Of a stretch of DNA of 58,054 nt, positions 1-9,431 are shown piece by piece. Position 1 is the stretch's first letter. Each line of letters opens with the position of its first letter. The notes under the pieces are model-generated. The model saw nothing but the letters and a program-made list of their open reading frames with translations, made no database searches and was not told the origin of the DNA. Source of the stretch: Bradyrhizobium valentinum (GTDB lineage Bacteria; Pseudomonadota; Alphaproteobacteria; Rhizobiales; Xanthobacteraceae); assembly GCF_001440405.1 (NCBI RefSeq), contig NZ_LLXX01000060.1:1-58054 (forward strand). Reading direction: 5' to 3'. Made by a program: the position numbers and the translations under genes.

Positions 1-152
1 GCTGGGTGTTCGCAAACTCAGCTTACCCCTGACCACCTGCCACCCCATAGGATCTATGCTTGCTGCGAATTTTCCGGCCTGTGTCCCGCCAGTTCGATGC
101 CCAAATCGGGAATTGCGCGAGACGAAACCAGCAATCGCCAAGAGGGAGCTGG

Positions 153-176
153 GGCGGGCCGCAGATCCGGCCCGCC
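153..176. terminator. Hairpin downstream of the RTX gene
   Basis: Eight-base perfect arms (GGCGGGCC at 153-160, GGCCCGCC at 169-176) lie 10 bases past the stop of the minus-strand RTX gene. No T-tract follows on the minus strand, so a terminator role is only a guess. Bases 1-152 hold no gene I can support. Confidence 0.35.
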
Positions 177-185
177 ACCGCCACC

Positions 186-1424
186 TCAAGCGGTCACGAG
201 GAAATTCGCGGCGTTCAACTCGGTCGGAAGAAGACCCAAGAACAGCACCTGATTGCCCTCGCCGAGATCAAGGGTGGTGCCCGAAGCTGACGCGCTCAGA
301 TTGTCCAGCGGGTCGAAGTCGGCTCCGAAGCCTTCCAACACCGCGACGTCCTGCGTTACGTCGAAGTCGGTAATGGTATCACTGCCTGGCTCAGTCTCAC
401 GAAAGATAAACTGATCAGCTCCACCGAAACCCGCTAGGTTGTCGTCGTCGGCGCCGCCTTCGATCGTATCACCAGCATTGCCGCCGAAGATGGTGTCATT
501 GCCGCGGTCTCCGAACAGACGGTCGGGCGCGTGATCCGCCAGCTGCTGGTTGGCGACCGCCCGGATGAGGTCGTCACCATTACCACCAAAGATCGTGTCG
601 GCGGCAACGTCGCCGCCTCGCAGCGTGTCATTCCCGGCGTCCCCGAACACGATATCGCCCGTGGGATCGTTCCAGGCGATGAAGTCATCGCCGGCACCAC
701 CGAAGACGGTATCCATTCCGGCCATTCCGACAACGGTGTCGTTGCCTTGACCGCCGAAAACCAGGTCATTGCCGGCGCCTGTATTGATATTGTCGTTTCC
801 CTGGCCGCCCCTGATAATGTCGTCGCCATCGCCGCCTTCAAGTCTGTCGTTCCCGGCAAGGCCACGGATGATGTCATTGCCGCCGAGCCCCGGAAGGAAA
901 TCGTCACCCGGCGTTCCGACGACGACGTTGTCGTTGTCATCTGCGATTGCGATCAACTGACCCCGGATCTCGCCCCCTTGATTTTGGTTCGTATGGACGT
1001 TGAAATAGATCGGGATCTCCGATCCCACCGGAGCTGAGCCGAATTCGTCGGCGAAGTCAGTGATTGGAACGCTGGCGGGGTCCGTCGTCTCCCATCGACC
1101 ACTTACCGTCCAGGAGCCATCCGTATTCAGGGCAATGCTGAGATCATCGTCGTCCTGAGCCGGGTTGATCTGCCCGAAGACAACGGGCCCGTTTACTCCG
1201 CGCACTTGGTTGTGAAAATGCGTGGAGATGACGTCATCTGAGGTCGACGGCGTCTGGGCCGAACCACCCGTAATCGGGCCGTAATCGACGCCCTCGATGC
1301 GAAACGTATAGCTCGCGGCAATTTCCGTACTGTCAAAGATGACGGTGCCGAGACCGCTTGCAGTCGAGCTGTTCGGAGGAACTTCCTGAGTGCCTTCGAG
1401 AACCACGCGGAACGCTGTGGACAT
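186..1424 (-). CDS. CHRD domain / RTX repeat calcium-binding secreted protein
   Basis: Predicted exported calcium-binding protein of 412 aa. Residues about 1-160 form a CHRD (chordin-type) domain, visible in RVVLEGTQEVPP, the HFHNQVRG stretch and QNQGGEIRGQL. From about residue 168 to 330 run nonapeptide RTX repeats rich in G, N and D (GGQGNDNI, GGAGDDFI, GGNGDDLI types), which in the family bind calcium in a beta-roll. The end (FIFRETEPGSDTITDFD, then a hydrophobic tail) resembles the C-terminal region used by type I secretion. There is no N-terminal signal peptide, which fits that route. The ATG follows AGGAGG by 5 nt. No ABC exporter is encoded nearby, so the export machinery would be elsewhere. 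CHRD domains are found in various exported proteins; the role here is unknown. Confidence 0.85.
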   Translation of the reverse strand: MSTAFRVVLEGTQEVPPNSSTASGLGTVIFDSTEIAASYTFRIEGVDYGPITGGSAQTPSTSDDVISTHFHNQVRGVNGPVVFGQINPAQDDDDLSIALNTDGSWTVSGRWETTDPASVPITDFADEFGSAPVGSEIPIYFNVHTNQNQGGEIRGQLIAIADDNDNVVVGTPGDDFLPGLGGNDIIRGLAGNDRLEGGDGDDIIRGGQGNDNINTGAGNDLVFGGQGNDTVVGMAGMDTVFGGAGDDFIAWNDPTGDIVFGDAGNDTLRGGDVAADTIFGGNGDDLIRAVANQQLADHAPDRLFGDRGNDTIFGGNAGDTIEGGADDDNLAGFGGADQFIFRETEPGSDTITDFDVTQDVAVLEGFGADFDPLDNLSASASGTTLDLGEGNQVLFLGLLPTELNAANFLVTA

Positions 1425-1765
1425 GAGAGCCTCCTGCTCTTTGCGCAGCAGGTCGGGCGGCCAGCGACGCCGGCCTGCATATGTGGCAGATGTTGCACCC
1501 GGCTCGCGCCGGCATGAATTAGGCGCCCGCGTCGCTCCGCTATCGCGGAATCGGCGCGTTGTCCTTCTCGCGGTATTTCGGCCGAGAACAAGGGATCGCT
1601 GGATCGCGCCAAGCTAGCTTCGCCGCTGTAGGCCATCGACCGGGCGTTATTGTGATTTGTTTATGCGATCGAGTCATTGTGATGCAATGTCCGGTTGCCG
1701 ACGCAGAAATTGTGTTCGGTTCCAGCCTGCAACCCGTCACCGGAGCTCTCCACCGTGGCTCGCAT
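1425..1765. other. Intergenic gap, no gene seen
   Basis: About 340 bases between the start of the RTX gene and the stop of the serine hydrolase, both on the minus strand. It should hold the RTX promoter, but I see no convincing -35/-10 pair, terminator or small gene. The open frames here are short and lack family resemblance. Confidence 0.5.
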
Positions 1766-2914
1766 CTACAATCGCGACAATGCTGGAAGCACACGGTAGC
1801 GGGCGATTTCGTGCGGAAACTCGCCGCGGTTGGCGAGCAGAACGACGCCAACCTTGCGCCCGGGTACGAGCCCCATATAGGCCGTCGCATTGTTGAGGCC
1901 GCCCGGCTTGTCGACGATGCTTACTCCGTCCACATCGATGGTTTCCCACGCCATCGCCTGTCCAAACTGCTCGCTGACACGGAACATTTCACGCTGCGTC
2001 ATCTGTAAAGCCTCACGTAGCTGCGGATCGGCCGCGCCATCGCCGAGGCAGGCCGCGAGGAAGATCGCGAGATCCCGCGCCGAGGTGAACATCTGCCCGG
2101 TCCCGGGGAATTCAAAATAGCCCTGCTGGTTGCCCCGCGGACCGATTGGCATGCCGTTATCGGAATAACCCTGGACGACGCGTTGCATCAGCGCCGGACT
2201 CATGATGGCGCGGCGGTCCGGCCTCCGTTCGGGGAGCAGCGTCGAGTTCATATTGAGGGGCCGCAGGATACGGCTCTGGATGAGTTGGTCGATAGGAAGC
2301 CCGTACCGACGTTCGAGCGCGAGCTGCAGCAGCACGTAACCGGCATGCGAATAAATGCGTTGCTTGCCCGCCTCTTCGCCCGCGTGTGGCGTCCAAACGT
2401 TGAGCATGTCGATGAATTCGACGAGCGAATACGACGCATTGGGCCAGGGCGGGTGATCCGTCGGCAACAACAGGCCGGAAGTATGGGCGGCGAGTTCGCC
2501 GATCGTGACCCTGCGAATATAGTCGCCCCGCAGTTCGCCGACATATTTGCTGACCGGATCGTCCAGCCGCAATTCGCCGCGAAGCGTTCCGAGCGCGACC
2601 AGCGCAGCCTCAAACACCTTGCGAAGCGATGCGATATTGAACAGCGAGTCCGGCGTGATTGGACGCTTCTCCGCTTGATCGGCAAGGCCGTAGCTGAAGA
2701 ACCGCGTGTGGCCGGCGACGTAGACAACGGATGCAAGCCCGCCCGCGTGACCGGCCGTTGCTGCGGGGGCGATGTTGGCAGCCATGATATCTTCAACCCG
2801 GGAATCCGCATCAGGGCCGGTCATGACCGCTGACGCCAAACCGGGCAGGAAGACGAGCAGGAACGCCAGAATTGCACGAGACGCGCAGAAAGACCGCGAT
2901 CTGATCAAGAGCAT
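1766..2914 (-). CDS. Beta-lactamase-fold serine hydrolase, exported
   Basis: Member of the class C beta-lactamase / penicillin-binding-protein-like hydrolase family (382 aa), probably a periplasmic esterase or peptidase rather than a drug-resistance enzyme. Start chosen at 2914 because the residues after it form a signal peptide (RSRSF then a hydrophobic run ending LASA) and AAGG precedes it; a longer upstream frame from a TTG at 3091 adds a stretch without family character. The catalytic S-x-x-K is SLRK at residues 96-99, inside FNIASLRKVFE. The second motif is YSH instead of the usual YxN. It lies downstream of, and co-directional with, the AraC/TPR regulator but 336 bases away, so co-transcription is uncertain. 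Substrate unknown. Confidence 0.85.
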   Translation of the reverse strand: MLLIRSRSFCASRAILAFLLVFLPGLASAVMTGPDADSRVEDIMAANIAPAATAGHAGGLASVVYVAGHTRFFSYGLADQAEKRPITPDSLFNIASLRKVFEAALVALGTLRGELRLDDPVSKYVGELRGDYIRRVTIGELAAHTSGLLLPTDHPPWPNASYSLVEFIDMLNVWTPHAGEEAGKQRIYSHAGYVLLQLALERRYGLPIDQLIQSRILRPLNMNSTLLPERRPDRRAIMSPALMQRVVQGYSDNGMPIGPRGNQQGYFEFPGTGQMFTSARDLAIFLAACLGDGAADPQLREALQMTQREMFRVSEQFGQAMAWETIDVDGVSIVDKPGGLNNATAYMGLVPGRKVGVVLLANRGEFPHEIARYRVLPALSRL

Positions 2915-3250
2915 TACCCTTGGACATTTGCTGCGATTGCCCGCAGCGGCCACGCCGGTCGGACGATCCGGCGATTGATGCAAACGCCATGGTCGGTCCG
3001 CACCGTGCAGTGGTGGCCCGCGCATCACCACGAGCGCAAACGCGCAGATGCTGTACTGAGTTCCGCGATCCGATCCATTGCTCCATGTCAAATATTGTCG
3101 ATCGGCGACGCCGCACTACGAAGCTGCCGCTGGGTCTGGTGCGATGAATGAGGGATTGCGGTGAGCACCGTCACCGTAATTCTGAGTGGCCACAAGCAGA
3201 CATTGTATCGATGCGCGCTGTGGAAACGCGGCGCATGGTTGTTCCCTTGA
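2915..3250. other. Intergenic gap, no gene seen
   Basis: 336 bases between the serine hydrolase start and the AraC/TPR stop. Expected to carry the hydrolase promoter. A TTGACA hexamer occurs on the minus strand at 3091-3086, but no good -10 lies 16-18 bases after it. No RNA gene or terminator recognised. Confidence 0.4.
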
Positions 3251-4864
3251 TCAGGGAGGCAAGCCGAGATCACTTAACCCCTCTGCGATACGGTCGAGAA
3301 AGTCATTTGTGAAGGGAATGGAAGCTACAACTTCGCCGATCGTGACGTCCGGACAGTAGCGGCGGAACGCATCCAACGAATCGAGCGCAGCCACTCGCTG
3401 GCCGAGACGTGAGTAAGACACCGCCAGAGTTCGATTGACCCAGACGGTGGCCGGTTGCTCCAGGAGTGCTTGGCGCATCCAGAGGGCGCCTTGATCGTAG
3501 CGACCGGCATGGAAGTGAGCGGAGCCGATCCCGACAAAGCGGTTGGCGGTCGACGCACCGGATGGATCGAGACTGATCGCACGGCGGAAGTGTTGAATCG
3601 CAGTCTCCGGTTCGCCCGCGAATGTCTTCAACCAACCGCTTCGCTCCCAGACCCATGCCGAGGTTGGGTCGCGCGCGAGAACCCGAGCGAGAAGGGCGTC
3701 AGCAATATCGAGTTGTCTCGCCATGGTGTGCACCGCACATCGCGCCGTGAGCACTAGCGGATCGTCGCTGTCGAGAATGCCCGCGCGCTCGGCAAGGAGC
3801 AGCGCTCGTGCTCTTTCGTCCGCAGGTCGTTGTGTGCCATTGTGCATCACCAATTGACCGTGGCACCAAGCGGCCAGCGCGGCCGCCAGCGCATAATCGG
3901 GATCAATCTCCATTGCACGGTTGAGTAGCTCGAGTGCGCGCCGTGCGCCGTCGGGATTCGCAGCCAACGCCAAGGGAAACGCTCGCATCGTGAGGCCGTA
4001 GGCATCCAGTTCTTCCGGTCGCTTGCGCTGCGCACGATCGATTTCAGCCCTGCGGATGCTGGGCAAGATGCCGCGCATAACCCCGTCTGTGATACGATCC
4101 TGCAACCCGAACAGGTCGGCTGGCTCGCCGTCATAGCTGTCGCCCCACAGGTTTTGCCTCGTGACGTTGTCGATCAGACGCATGATGACGCGGATACGTT
4201 GGCTGGCCTGTGTGATCCTGCCCGTCAGGAGGTAGCGCGCCCCAAGCTCCCGGTCGGGGCGTCGGTCGAAGCCCGAAGTTCGTGACCGTGTCGGCTCGAT
4301 GACCGAAATGGAGCCGATGCGACACAACGCGGCACCAATTCCCTCCGGTGCACCTTCGACGAAATCGCAGAGGTTCAGCTCAGTTGTGCACGCCTGCAGC
4401 GGCAGCACGGCGACTGAGGGTTTTTCGTGCGCACGACCTATGCCACGTGCGCAGCGGATAGCACTGGGCAGCTTGTCGGGGGCTGCAGCACGGCTTCGCC
4501 GAAGTGTGCCAGAGGGTGTTTCTCCGAAGCATCTCCGGTATTGGAGCGAGAACCTCCCAAAATGGCTGAAGCCGTACCGCGTGGCGATCTCTGTGATCGA
4601 CACACCTTCTGCGCCCTCGATTAGCTCATCCCGAACCGCTGCCAACCTGAGCCGGCGCAGGTAGTCGAGCGGTGAAAGGCCCACAAATTCACGAAAGTGC
4701 TTGCGCAGTGTTCGGGCCGCAACCCCGGATGCGGTGGCGACCTCGGCCATCGTGATTTTCCGGCTCATGCGCGCCCGCAGATAGCCAATCGCTTTCCTGA
4801 CATCCCTGGATGCCGGGCTGCTGCGCGCGAGCGCGGTACGATCGAACTGGGTCGCTAGCACCAT
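3251..4864 (-). CDS. AraC-type HTH regulator fused to TolB-like/TPR region
   Basis: Transcriptional regulator of 537 aa with unusual order. Residues about 20-125 are an AraC-family double HTH (MAEVATASGVAARTLRKHF and ITEIATRYGFSHFGRFS). This is followed by a region resembling the integrator segment of CadC/adenylate-cyclase-like signalling proteins (AVLPLQACTTE, YLLTGRITQASQRIRVIMRL, about residues 150-260) and then TPR-like helical repeats to the end (AIQHFRRAISLDPSG among them). In AraC proteins the HTH is normally C-terminal; here it is N-terminal and the sensor/TPR part follows. Transcribed divergently from the exported NTF2-like gene at 5111, so that gene is a natural candidate target. 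Signal unknown. Confidence 0.8.
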   Translation of the reverse strand: MVLATQFDRTALARSSPASRDVRKAIGYLRARMSRKITMAEVATASGVAARTLRKHFREFVGLSPLDYLRRLRLAAVRDELIEGAEGVSITEIATRYGFSHFGRFSLQYRRCFGETPSGTLRRSRAAAPDKLPSAIRCARGIGRAHEKPSVAVLPLQACTTELNLCDFVEGAPEGIGAALCRIGSISVIEPTRSRTSGFDRRPDRELGARYLLTGRITQASQRIRVIMRLIDNVTRQNLWGDSYDGEPADLFGLQDRITDGVMRGILPSIRRAEIDRAQRKRPEELDAYGLTMRAFPLALAANPDGARRALELLNRAMEIDPDYALAAALAAWCHGQLVMHNGTQRPADERARALLLAERAGILDSDDPLVLTARCAVHTMARQLDIADALLARVLARDPTSAWVWERSGWLKTFAGEPETAIQHFRRAISLDPSGASTANRFVGIGSAHFHAGRYDQGALWMRQALLEQPATVWVNRTLAVSYSRLGQRVAALDSLDAFRRYCPDVTIGEVVASIPFTNDFLDRIAEGLSDLGLPP

Positions 4865-5110
4865 CGGCCCTAGTCCAGCTAGCGCAGCGCATCAGCACTG
4901 CCTCGGGCCAAAATCTGCCACCTCACGCCGACCACTGTAACTACCTTTCGGCTTATTTGCAGCCTCGAACTTCTGCAGCCCGCGCCTTCGGGTCAGATAA
5001 TCGGGCCGCTCGCGGATAGGGCGGGCCGAAAGCGGATATTCAGGTTCACTTTCTGTCCTGCATCTTCGGGTTCTTCGCGCAGCATCGCGGCTTTAAGAAA
5101 GGAGAACCCC

Positions 5111-5584
5111 ATGTTCAAACGAACGATCCTCGTTTTCGTTCTCGCTGTTTTAGTCCTGCTCGGTCCCCAGCACCTGAGCCCGGCGGCTCGCGCTGGCTCA
5201 GCAGAGGAAGTCAGGTCGCTTTTTGAACGTTTCGTCGCCGCCCAGAACGCGCATGATCTGAAGGCCGTTGGAGAAACGTTGTCGGATTCAAAAGACTTCC
5301 TCTGGGTTACGCGCGGCATCCCCGTCTGGGGGCATGAGGCGGCGCTGCACCGGTTCCAGGCGCTCTATCAAAGCACTTGGCGTCTCGACCCCGTAATGGC
5401 TGAGTTCAAGGTGATCGATCTCGGCAGCGACACCGCCCAACTCTTCGTCCCGGTTAAGTTCATGATTGCACCGTCAGGGCAAACCGCGCAGCCATCGAGA
5501 TTCCTCATGAATCAGACCCTGGTGAGGACGGGACAAGGTTGGAAGATCGCAAGCATCCTCCCAATTCTCGTCCCTCCGCAGTGA
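5111..5584 (+). CDS. Exported NTF2-like (SnoaL/DUF4440-type) protein
   Basis: Small exported protein of 157 aa. Residues 1-30 form a clear signal peptide (positive FKRT, long hydrophobic stretch, AARAGSA). The mature part has the NTF2-like pattern: a first helix with LFERFVAAQNAHDLKAVGETL, a middle FLWVTRGIPVWGHEAALHRFQ, and a terminal beta-rich segment ending TLVRTGQGWKIASILP, typical of SnoaL/DUF4440-type proteins that bind small molecules. AAGGAG lies 7 nt before the ATG. It is divergent from the AraC/TPR regulator with a 246-base shared upstream region. Enzyme or binding function not predictable. Confidence 0.75.
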   Translation: MFKRTILVFVLAVLVLLGPQHLSPAARAGSAEEVRSLFERFVAAQNAHDLKAVGETLSDSKDFLWVTRGIPVWGHEAALHRFQALYQSTWRLDPVMAEFKVIDLGSDTAQLFVPVKFMIAPSGQTAQPSRFLMNQTLVRTGQGWKIASILPILVPPQ

Positions 5585-5650
5585 ACCTTTGACGAGAGCG
5601 TTTTAGATGTGGCGGCGCATGTCGCGTTTGGATCAAGAGCAGAAGAAGTG

Positions 5651-5670
5651 TCCCACCGAAACTAGTGGGA
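5651..5670. other. Short perfect hairpin after the NTF2-like gene
   Basis: TCCCAC (5651-5656) and GTGGGA (5665-5670) with an 8-base loop, between the NTF2-like gene and tRNA-Phe, which converge. No T-run on either side. It could end either transcript but this is not shown by the sequence. Confidence 0.25.
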
Positions 5671-5708
5671 TGCGACTCTTGAGCGTGGGCAACGGCTTAG
5701 GAGAGACA

Positions 5709-5784
5709 TGGTGCCCAGGGGCGGGATCGAACCACCGACACTGCGATTTTCAGTCGCATGCTCTACCAACTGAGCTACCTGGGC
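5709..5784 (-). tRNA. tRNA-Phe (GAA)
   Basis: Minus-strand cloverleaf of 76 nt including an encoded CCA. Acceptor arms GCCCAGG/CCTGGGC pair perfectly, the D-arm has AGCTCAGTTGGTAGAGC, the anticodon loop CTGAAAA carries GAA, and the T-arm has GGTTCGATCC. A TATAAA hexamer lies upstream on the same strand at 5825-5820 and could be the -10 region. Confidence 0.97.
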
Positions 5785-5954
5785 ATACTCGAAGGCCCAA
5801 AGGCCGGGCGAGCGGGCGGTTTATAGAGAGGTCGGACGCACCTGTCCACCCAGCTTCGCCTTCTTGTCCGGCATAGCCCGAAGGGCGACGACGGATGGCT
5901 TCGCTGGGCGCGGCCCGACTCCGGCGCTATCCCCAAATTGTTGGGAAATCTCGC

Positions 5955-6182
5955 CTATTCGGCGTCCTCGGGGTCGGTGTCACGGCCGGGGATGACGTAT
6001 TTGCCGGACAGCCAGCGGTTCAGATCGACGTCCCGGCAGCGCGGCGAACAGAACGGCAGCGTGGCGGGATTCGCCGGCTTGCCGCAGACCGGGCAGGGTT
6101 TCGGCGGCGGCTTTCCGCCGGCATCCTTGGGCCCGCCGGCATCCTCGGGCCCACCGGCGTCTTTGGGGCCGTCAACTGGCAT
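5955..6182 (-). CDS. yacG: DNA gyrase inhibitor YacG (zinc-binding)
   Basis: Small zinc protein of 75 aa. In E. coli YacG binds DNA gyrase and inhibits its DNA binding. The four zinc-ligand cysteines are present: CPVCGKP in the first knuckle and [14 protein letters not shown] in the second, the latter being the family signature. The N-terminal 25 residues are a proline/glycine/aspartate-rich tail (repeated [12 protein letters not shown] units) that is probably unstructured. The start overlaps the end of maf by 11 bases on the same strand, so the two are translationally coupled. Confidence 0.92.
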   Translation of the reverse strand: MPVDGPKDAGGPEDAGGPKDAGGKPPPKPCPVCGKPANPATLPFCSPRCRDVDLNRWLSGKYVIPGRDTDPEDAE

Positions 6183-6795
6183 TGAGCCAGCCGAAGCGGA
6201 TCGGAAAGCCCTCGCCGCCCATCAGCGTGACCGATTCGTAGAGCGGCAGGCCGACCACGTTAGAGTAGGAGCCGACCATCTTGACCACGAACGATCCGGC
6301 GATGCCTTGCACGGCGTAGCCGCCGGCTTTGCCGCGCCATTCGCCGGAGCCGATATAGGCCTGGATGTCGTCCTCGCTGAGCCGCTTGAAACGGACGCGG
6401 GTTTCGATCAGGCGCTGGCGAAAGGCCTCCTTCGGCGTTACCAGGCAGATCGCGGTGTAGACGCGGTGATTGCGCCCCGAGAGCAGCCGCAGGCACTGCG
6501 CGGCTTCATCGACCAGGTTGGCCTTGGGCAGGATGCGGCGGCCGACCGCGACCACCGTATCGGCGGCGAGGATGAAGGCGCCGCGCAGTTCGTCGTCGAG
6601 CTTCACGGATTTCAGCGCCGCATCGGCCTTGGCCCGCGCCAGCCGATTGGCGCAAGCGCGCGGCAGCTCACCCCGCCTCGGGGTCTCGTCGACATCTGCG
6701 GGGCGCAGCGCGTCAGGCTCGATGCCGGCCTGGTTGAGCAGGCTGAGCCGCCGCGGCGAACCGGAAGCAAGAACGAGTTTGGGACGGCCAAGCAT
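6172..6795 (-). CDS. maf: Maf-family nucleoside triphosphate pyrophosphatase
   Basis: House-cleaning nucleotide pyrophosphatase of 207 aa that hydrolyses non-canonical or modified NTPs to NMP and pyrophosphate. Family motifs are clear: [12 protein letters not shown] at the N-terminus (phosphate-binding S-x-R-R), [19 protein letters not shown], the [11 protein letters not shown] core and [11 protein letters not shown]. Usual length for the family. It is followed by yacG with an 11-base overlap and lies in the conserved block that starts at murA. Confidence 0.92.
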   Translation of the reverse strand: MLGRPKLVLASGSPRRLSLLNQAGIEPDALRPADVDETPRRGELPRACANRLARAKADAALKSVKLDDELRGAFILAADTVVAVGRRILPKANLVDEAAQCLRLLSGRNHRVYTAICLVTPKEAFRQRLIETRVRFKRLSEDDIQAYIGSGEWRGKAGGYAVQGIAGSFVVKMVGSYSNVVGLPLYESVTLMGGEGFPIRFGWLNAS

Positions 6796-6905
6796 GCTGG
6801 ATTTGTCGTGGAAAAAGGATTCGGAAGGAGGCGCGCGCGGAACCTATCGGAAGGCACTCCATTCCACAACAGTGGAACAAGTGATTGATGGAACTTCGAT
6901 TCTTT

Positions 6906-7031
6906 CGTCGTCCCTGCGAACGCAGGGACCCATAACCACAGGCCGATGTCATTGAAACGACAGTCGGCGACTGGCACTTTCTTAAATTCGCACGGTCACG
7001 GCGTATGGGTCCCTGCGTTCGCAGGGACGAC
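6906..7031. repeat. Palindromic repeat A, copy 1
   Basis: A 126-base element whose ends are inverted copies of each other. Each arm also contains its own palindrome CCCTGCGAACGCAGGG. Left arm 6906-6934, right arm about 7002-7031. A second copy with nearly the same arms lies at 45734-45856. It sits between maf and the low-Mr phosphatase gene. It has the look of a mobile palindromic element (REP/RPE-like). Confidence 0.8.
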
Positions 7032-7042
7032 CGCGACAGTTG

Positions 7043-7510
7043 CTACCCGCTCGCCGCGCCGGCCTTGGCAAATCGGCGGCGGATGCGCATCGACAGCCCG
7101 TCGCAGACTTCGCGATAGGCTTGCAGCTTCTGCTCGCGGTTGCCTTCCATGCCGGTCGGATCTGATGTCGGCCAATACTCGACATCGGCGGCAAGCGTCC
7201 GCGTCAGCTCCAGCGCCTTGTGGTGCGCCTCGGGTGACAGCGTGATGATGAGATCGAAATTGAGTCCTTCCCAGTCGTCCAATTCCTCGAATGTCATGGG
7301 CTTGTGGCCGGAAATATCCTGGCCGAGTTCCGCCATCACGGCGACCGCGAACGGATCGAGCTCGCCCTTCTTGACGCCGGCGGATTTCACATAGAGCGCC
7401 TGCGGGAACATCTGCTGCAGCAGGCTCGCCGCCATCGGCGAACGGACGCTGTTCAGGCCGCATGCGAACAGCACGGCCTGCGGATTGCGCGCGCGGGGCG
7501 GCGCCTCCAT
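7043..7510 (-). CDS. Low molecular weight protein-tyrosine-phosphatase family protein
   Basis: Protein of 155 aa of the low-Mr phosphotyrosine phosphatase / arsenate reductase fold. The P-loop CGLNSVRSPMA has C17 and R23 in the required C-x5-R arrangement, and the general-acid aspartate is probably that of SDPTGMEG near the C-terminus. The family includes tyrosine phosphatases and arsenate reductases; the sequence lacks nearby ars genes, so a phosphatase role is favoured. It lies 30 bases downstream of the UPF0262 gene on the same strand. Confidence 0.82.
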   Translation of the reverse strand: MEAPPRARNPQAVLFACGLNSVRSPMAASLLQQMFPQALYVKSAGVKKGELDPFAVAVMAELGQDISGHKPMTFEELDDWEGLNFDLIITLSPEAHHKALELTRTLAADVEYWPTSDPTGMEGNREQKLQAYREVCDGLSMRIRRRFAKAGAASG

Positions 7511-7540
7511 GCGGTCAGGCTTCTCTCTGACGTTTCGGCG

Positions 7541-8044
7541 TCATGCGTCCTGTCCCTTCCAGTGCAGGACGCAGATCAGCGTGAACAGCCGCCGCGCGGT
7601 TTCGAAATCGATCCGCACCTTGCCCTTCAGCCGCTCCTGCAGCGTGCGCGAGCCCTCGTCATGGATGCCGCGGCGGCCCATGTCGATCGCCTCGATCTTG
7701 TCGGGCGTGGCGGTGCGGATCGCTTGATAGTAGCTGTCGCAGATCATGAAATAGTCCTTCACGATCCGCCGGAACGGCGTCAGCGACAGCAAGTGCGCCA
7801 CGACAGGCGCGCCGTCCTCGCGGCGGATGTCGAACATCAGCCGGTTGCCGGTAATGGCGATGTGCAACGTATACGGCCCCTGCACTGTGCCTTCCGGCGC
7901 GAACAGGTTCTGCTCGATCAAATCGTAGATCGCGATCGCGCGCTCATGCTCGATATCGGGGCCGGAACGCCCGATCGATTCCTCGTCGAGCGTCACCGCG
8001 ACGATGCGGTTGTGCTGGTCATCGTCTGGCGGCGGCTTGTTCAT
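7541..8044 (-). CDS. UPF0262 family protein
   Basis: Conserved alphaproteobacterial protein of 167 aa and unknown function. Recognised by the family pattern [14 protein letters not shown] near the start, the central [19 protein letters not shown] and the C-terminal [10 protein letters not shown]. Its ATG shares four bases (ATGA) with the stop of hisD, showing tight translational coupling; a much longer in-frame upstream extension overlaps hisD and is not real. The hisD-UPF0262 linkage is common in Rhizobiales. Confidence 0.93.
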   Translation of the reverse strand: MNKPPPDDDQHNRIVAVTLDEESIGRSGPDIEHERAIAIYDLIEQNLFAPEGTVQGPYTLHIAITGNRLMFDIRREDGAPVVAHLLSLTPFRRIVKDYFMICDSYYQAIRTATPDKIEAIDMGRRGIHDEGSRTLQERLKGKVRIDFETARRLFTLICVLHWKGQDA

Positions 8045-9336
8045 GACAAATTGAGGCGTAATCCGACGGAGCGTGAATGGGCGTCTAAACCCTCGGCTTT
8101 GCCCAAGGTCATCGCGGCAGGCCCCAGCGCGCGCAACTGGTCCGGCCCGCATTTGAGAATCGAAGTGCGCTTCATGAAGTCTAGCACGCCAAGTCCGGAC
8201 GAAAACCGCGCCGAACGCGCCGTCGGCAGCACGTGGTTGGAGCCGCCGACGTAGTCGCCGATCGCCTCCGGCGTATGGGCGCCGAGGAAGATCGCGCCGG
8301 CGTTGCGGACCTTTGCGGACAGCGCTTCCGCGTCCTCGGTCATGATTTCCAAGTGCTCGGCGGCGATCGCATTCGCCAGCTCCACCGCCTCGTCGAGTTT
8401 TTCGACCATGATGATGGCGCCGAAATCGTTCCACGAGGCCCGTGCGATCTCGGCACGCGGCAACGTGGCAAGCTGGGCTTCCACCGCGCGTTCGACCTCA
8501 GCGGCGAGCGCCGCGCTGTCCGTGATCAGGATCGACTGCGCGCTCGCATCATGCTCGGCCTGCGCCAGAAGATCGGCGGCGATCCAGCCGGCGTTACCGG
8601 TCTCGTCGGCGATGACGAGCACTTCCGAGGGGCCGGCGATCATGTCGATGCCGACCTTGCCGAACACCTGCCGCTTGGCGGCGGCGACATAGGCGTTGCC
8701 GGGGCCGACGATCTTGGCCACCGGCGCGATCGTCGCCGTGCCGTAGGCCAGCGCCGCCACCGCCTGCGCGCCGCCGACGCGGTAGATCTCGGAGACGCCG
8801 CCGAGATCGGCGGCTGCCAGCACCAGCGGATTGAGCTTGCCGCCCGGCGACGGCACCACCATCACCACCCGCGGCACGCCCGCGACCTTCGCCGGCACCG
8901 CGTTCATCAGCACCGACGACGGATAGGCCGCGGTGCCGCCGGGCACGTACAGCCCGACCGCATCGACCGCGCTCCAGCGCCAGCCAAGCTCGACGCCGAG
9001 CGCATCGGTGAAGCGCTCGTCCTTCGGCAATTGCCGCTGGTGGAACGCCTCGATCCGGTCGCGGGCGAATTTCAGGGCGTCGACCGTGCCGGCGTCGCAG
9101 GCCTTTACCGCGGCGTCGATCTCGGCCGCGGTCACGCGCAAGCCGCCGGCCGTGACCTCGAGCCGGTCAAATTTCTGCGTCGCTTCGATCAGCGCGGCGT
9201 CGCCGCGGGCGGCCACGTCGTCGACAATGGCCCTTGTGGCGCGCTCGACATCGGCCGAAACCTCGCGCTTGGCGGCGAGGAATTGCTGGAATCGCTGGTC
9301 GAAATCAGCGCTGCTTCTGTCCAGGCGAACGGGCAT
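8041..9336 (-). CDS. hisD: Histidinol dehydrogenase
   Basis: Catalyses the last two steps of histidine synthesis (L-histidinol to L-histidine, NAD-dependent, zinc enzyme), cytoplasmic. The 431 aa length is normal. Clear motifs are [72 protein letters not shown] and the zinc-site region LLAQAEHD, with [20 protein letters not shown] near the C-terminus. Start at the ATG giving MPVRLDR. It overlaps the UPF0262 gene by 4 bases downstream; a palindromic repeat separates it from DUF2948 upstream. Confidence 0.97.
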   Translation of the reverse strand: MPVRLDRSSADFDQRFQQFLAAKREVSADVERATRAIVDDVAARGDAALIEATQKFDRLEVTAGGLRVTAAEIDAAVKACDAGTVDALKFARDRIEAFHQRQLPKDERFTDALGVELGWRWSAVDAVGLYVPGGTAAYPSSVLMNAVPAKVAGVPRVVMVVPSPGGKLNPLVLAAADLGGVSEIYRVGGAQAVAALAYGTATIAPVAKIVGPGNAYVAAAKRQVFGKVGIDMIAGPSEVLVIADETGNAGWIAADLLAQAEHDASAQSILITDSAALAAEVERAVEAQLATLPRAEIARASWNDFGAIIMVEKLDEAVELANAIAAEHLEIMTEDAEALSAKVRNAGAIFLGAHTPEAIGDYVGGSNHVLPTARSARFSSGLGVLDFMKRTSILKCGPDQLRALGPAAMTLGKAEGLDAHSRSVGLRLNLS

Positions 9337-9431
9337 GGGGACTTTCTTGGGCTAGGATCGAAGGCCCATGCTCAATGGCGCGGCGGCCAAGGGCCGTCAA
9401 CCCTTGGCGGGCAGGCTAGGGCTGGATACGC

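Noticed and set aside
1766..2914. Antibiotic-resistance beta-lactamase
   Set aside because: It has SxxK (SLRK) but YSH in place of YxN and no clear KTG; it fits the broad serine-hydrolase family of esterases better.
7043..7510. Arsenate reductase of an ars operon
   Set aside because: No arsenite pump or ArsR gene nearby; the family also includes tyrosine phosphatases and the context is a core housekeeping block.
7541..8434. 297-aa extension of the UPF0262 protein
   Set aside because: The extra N-terminus is in the hisD shadow; the family start is at 8044.
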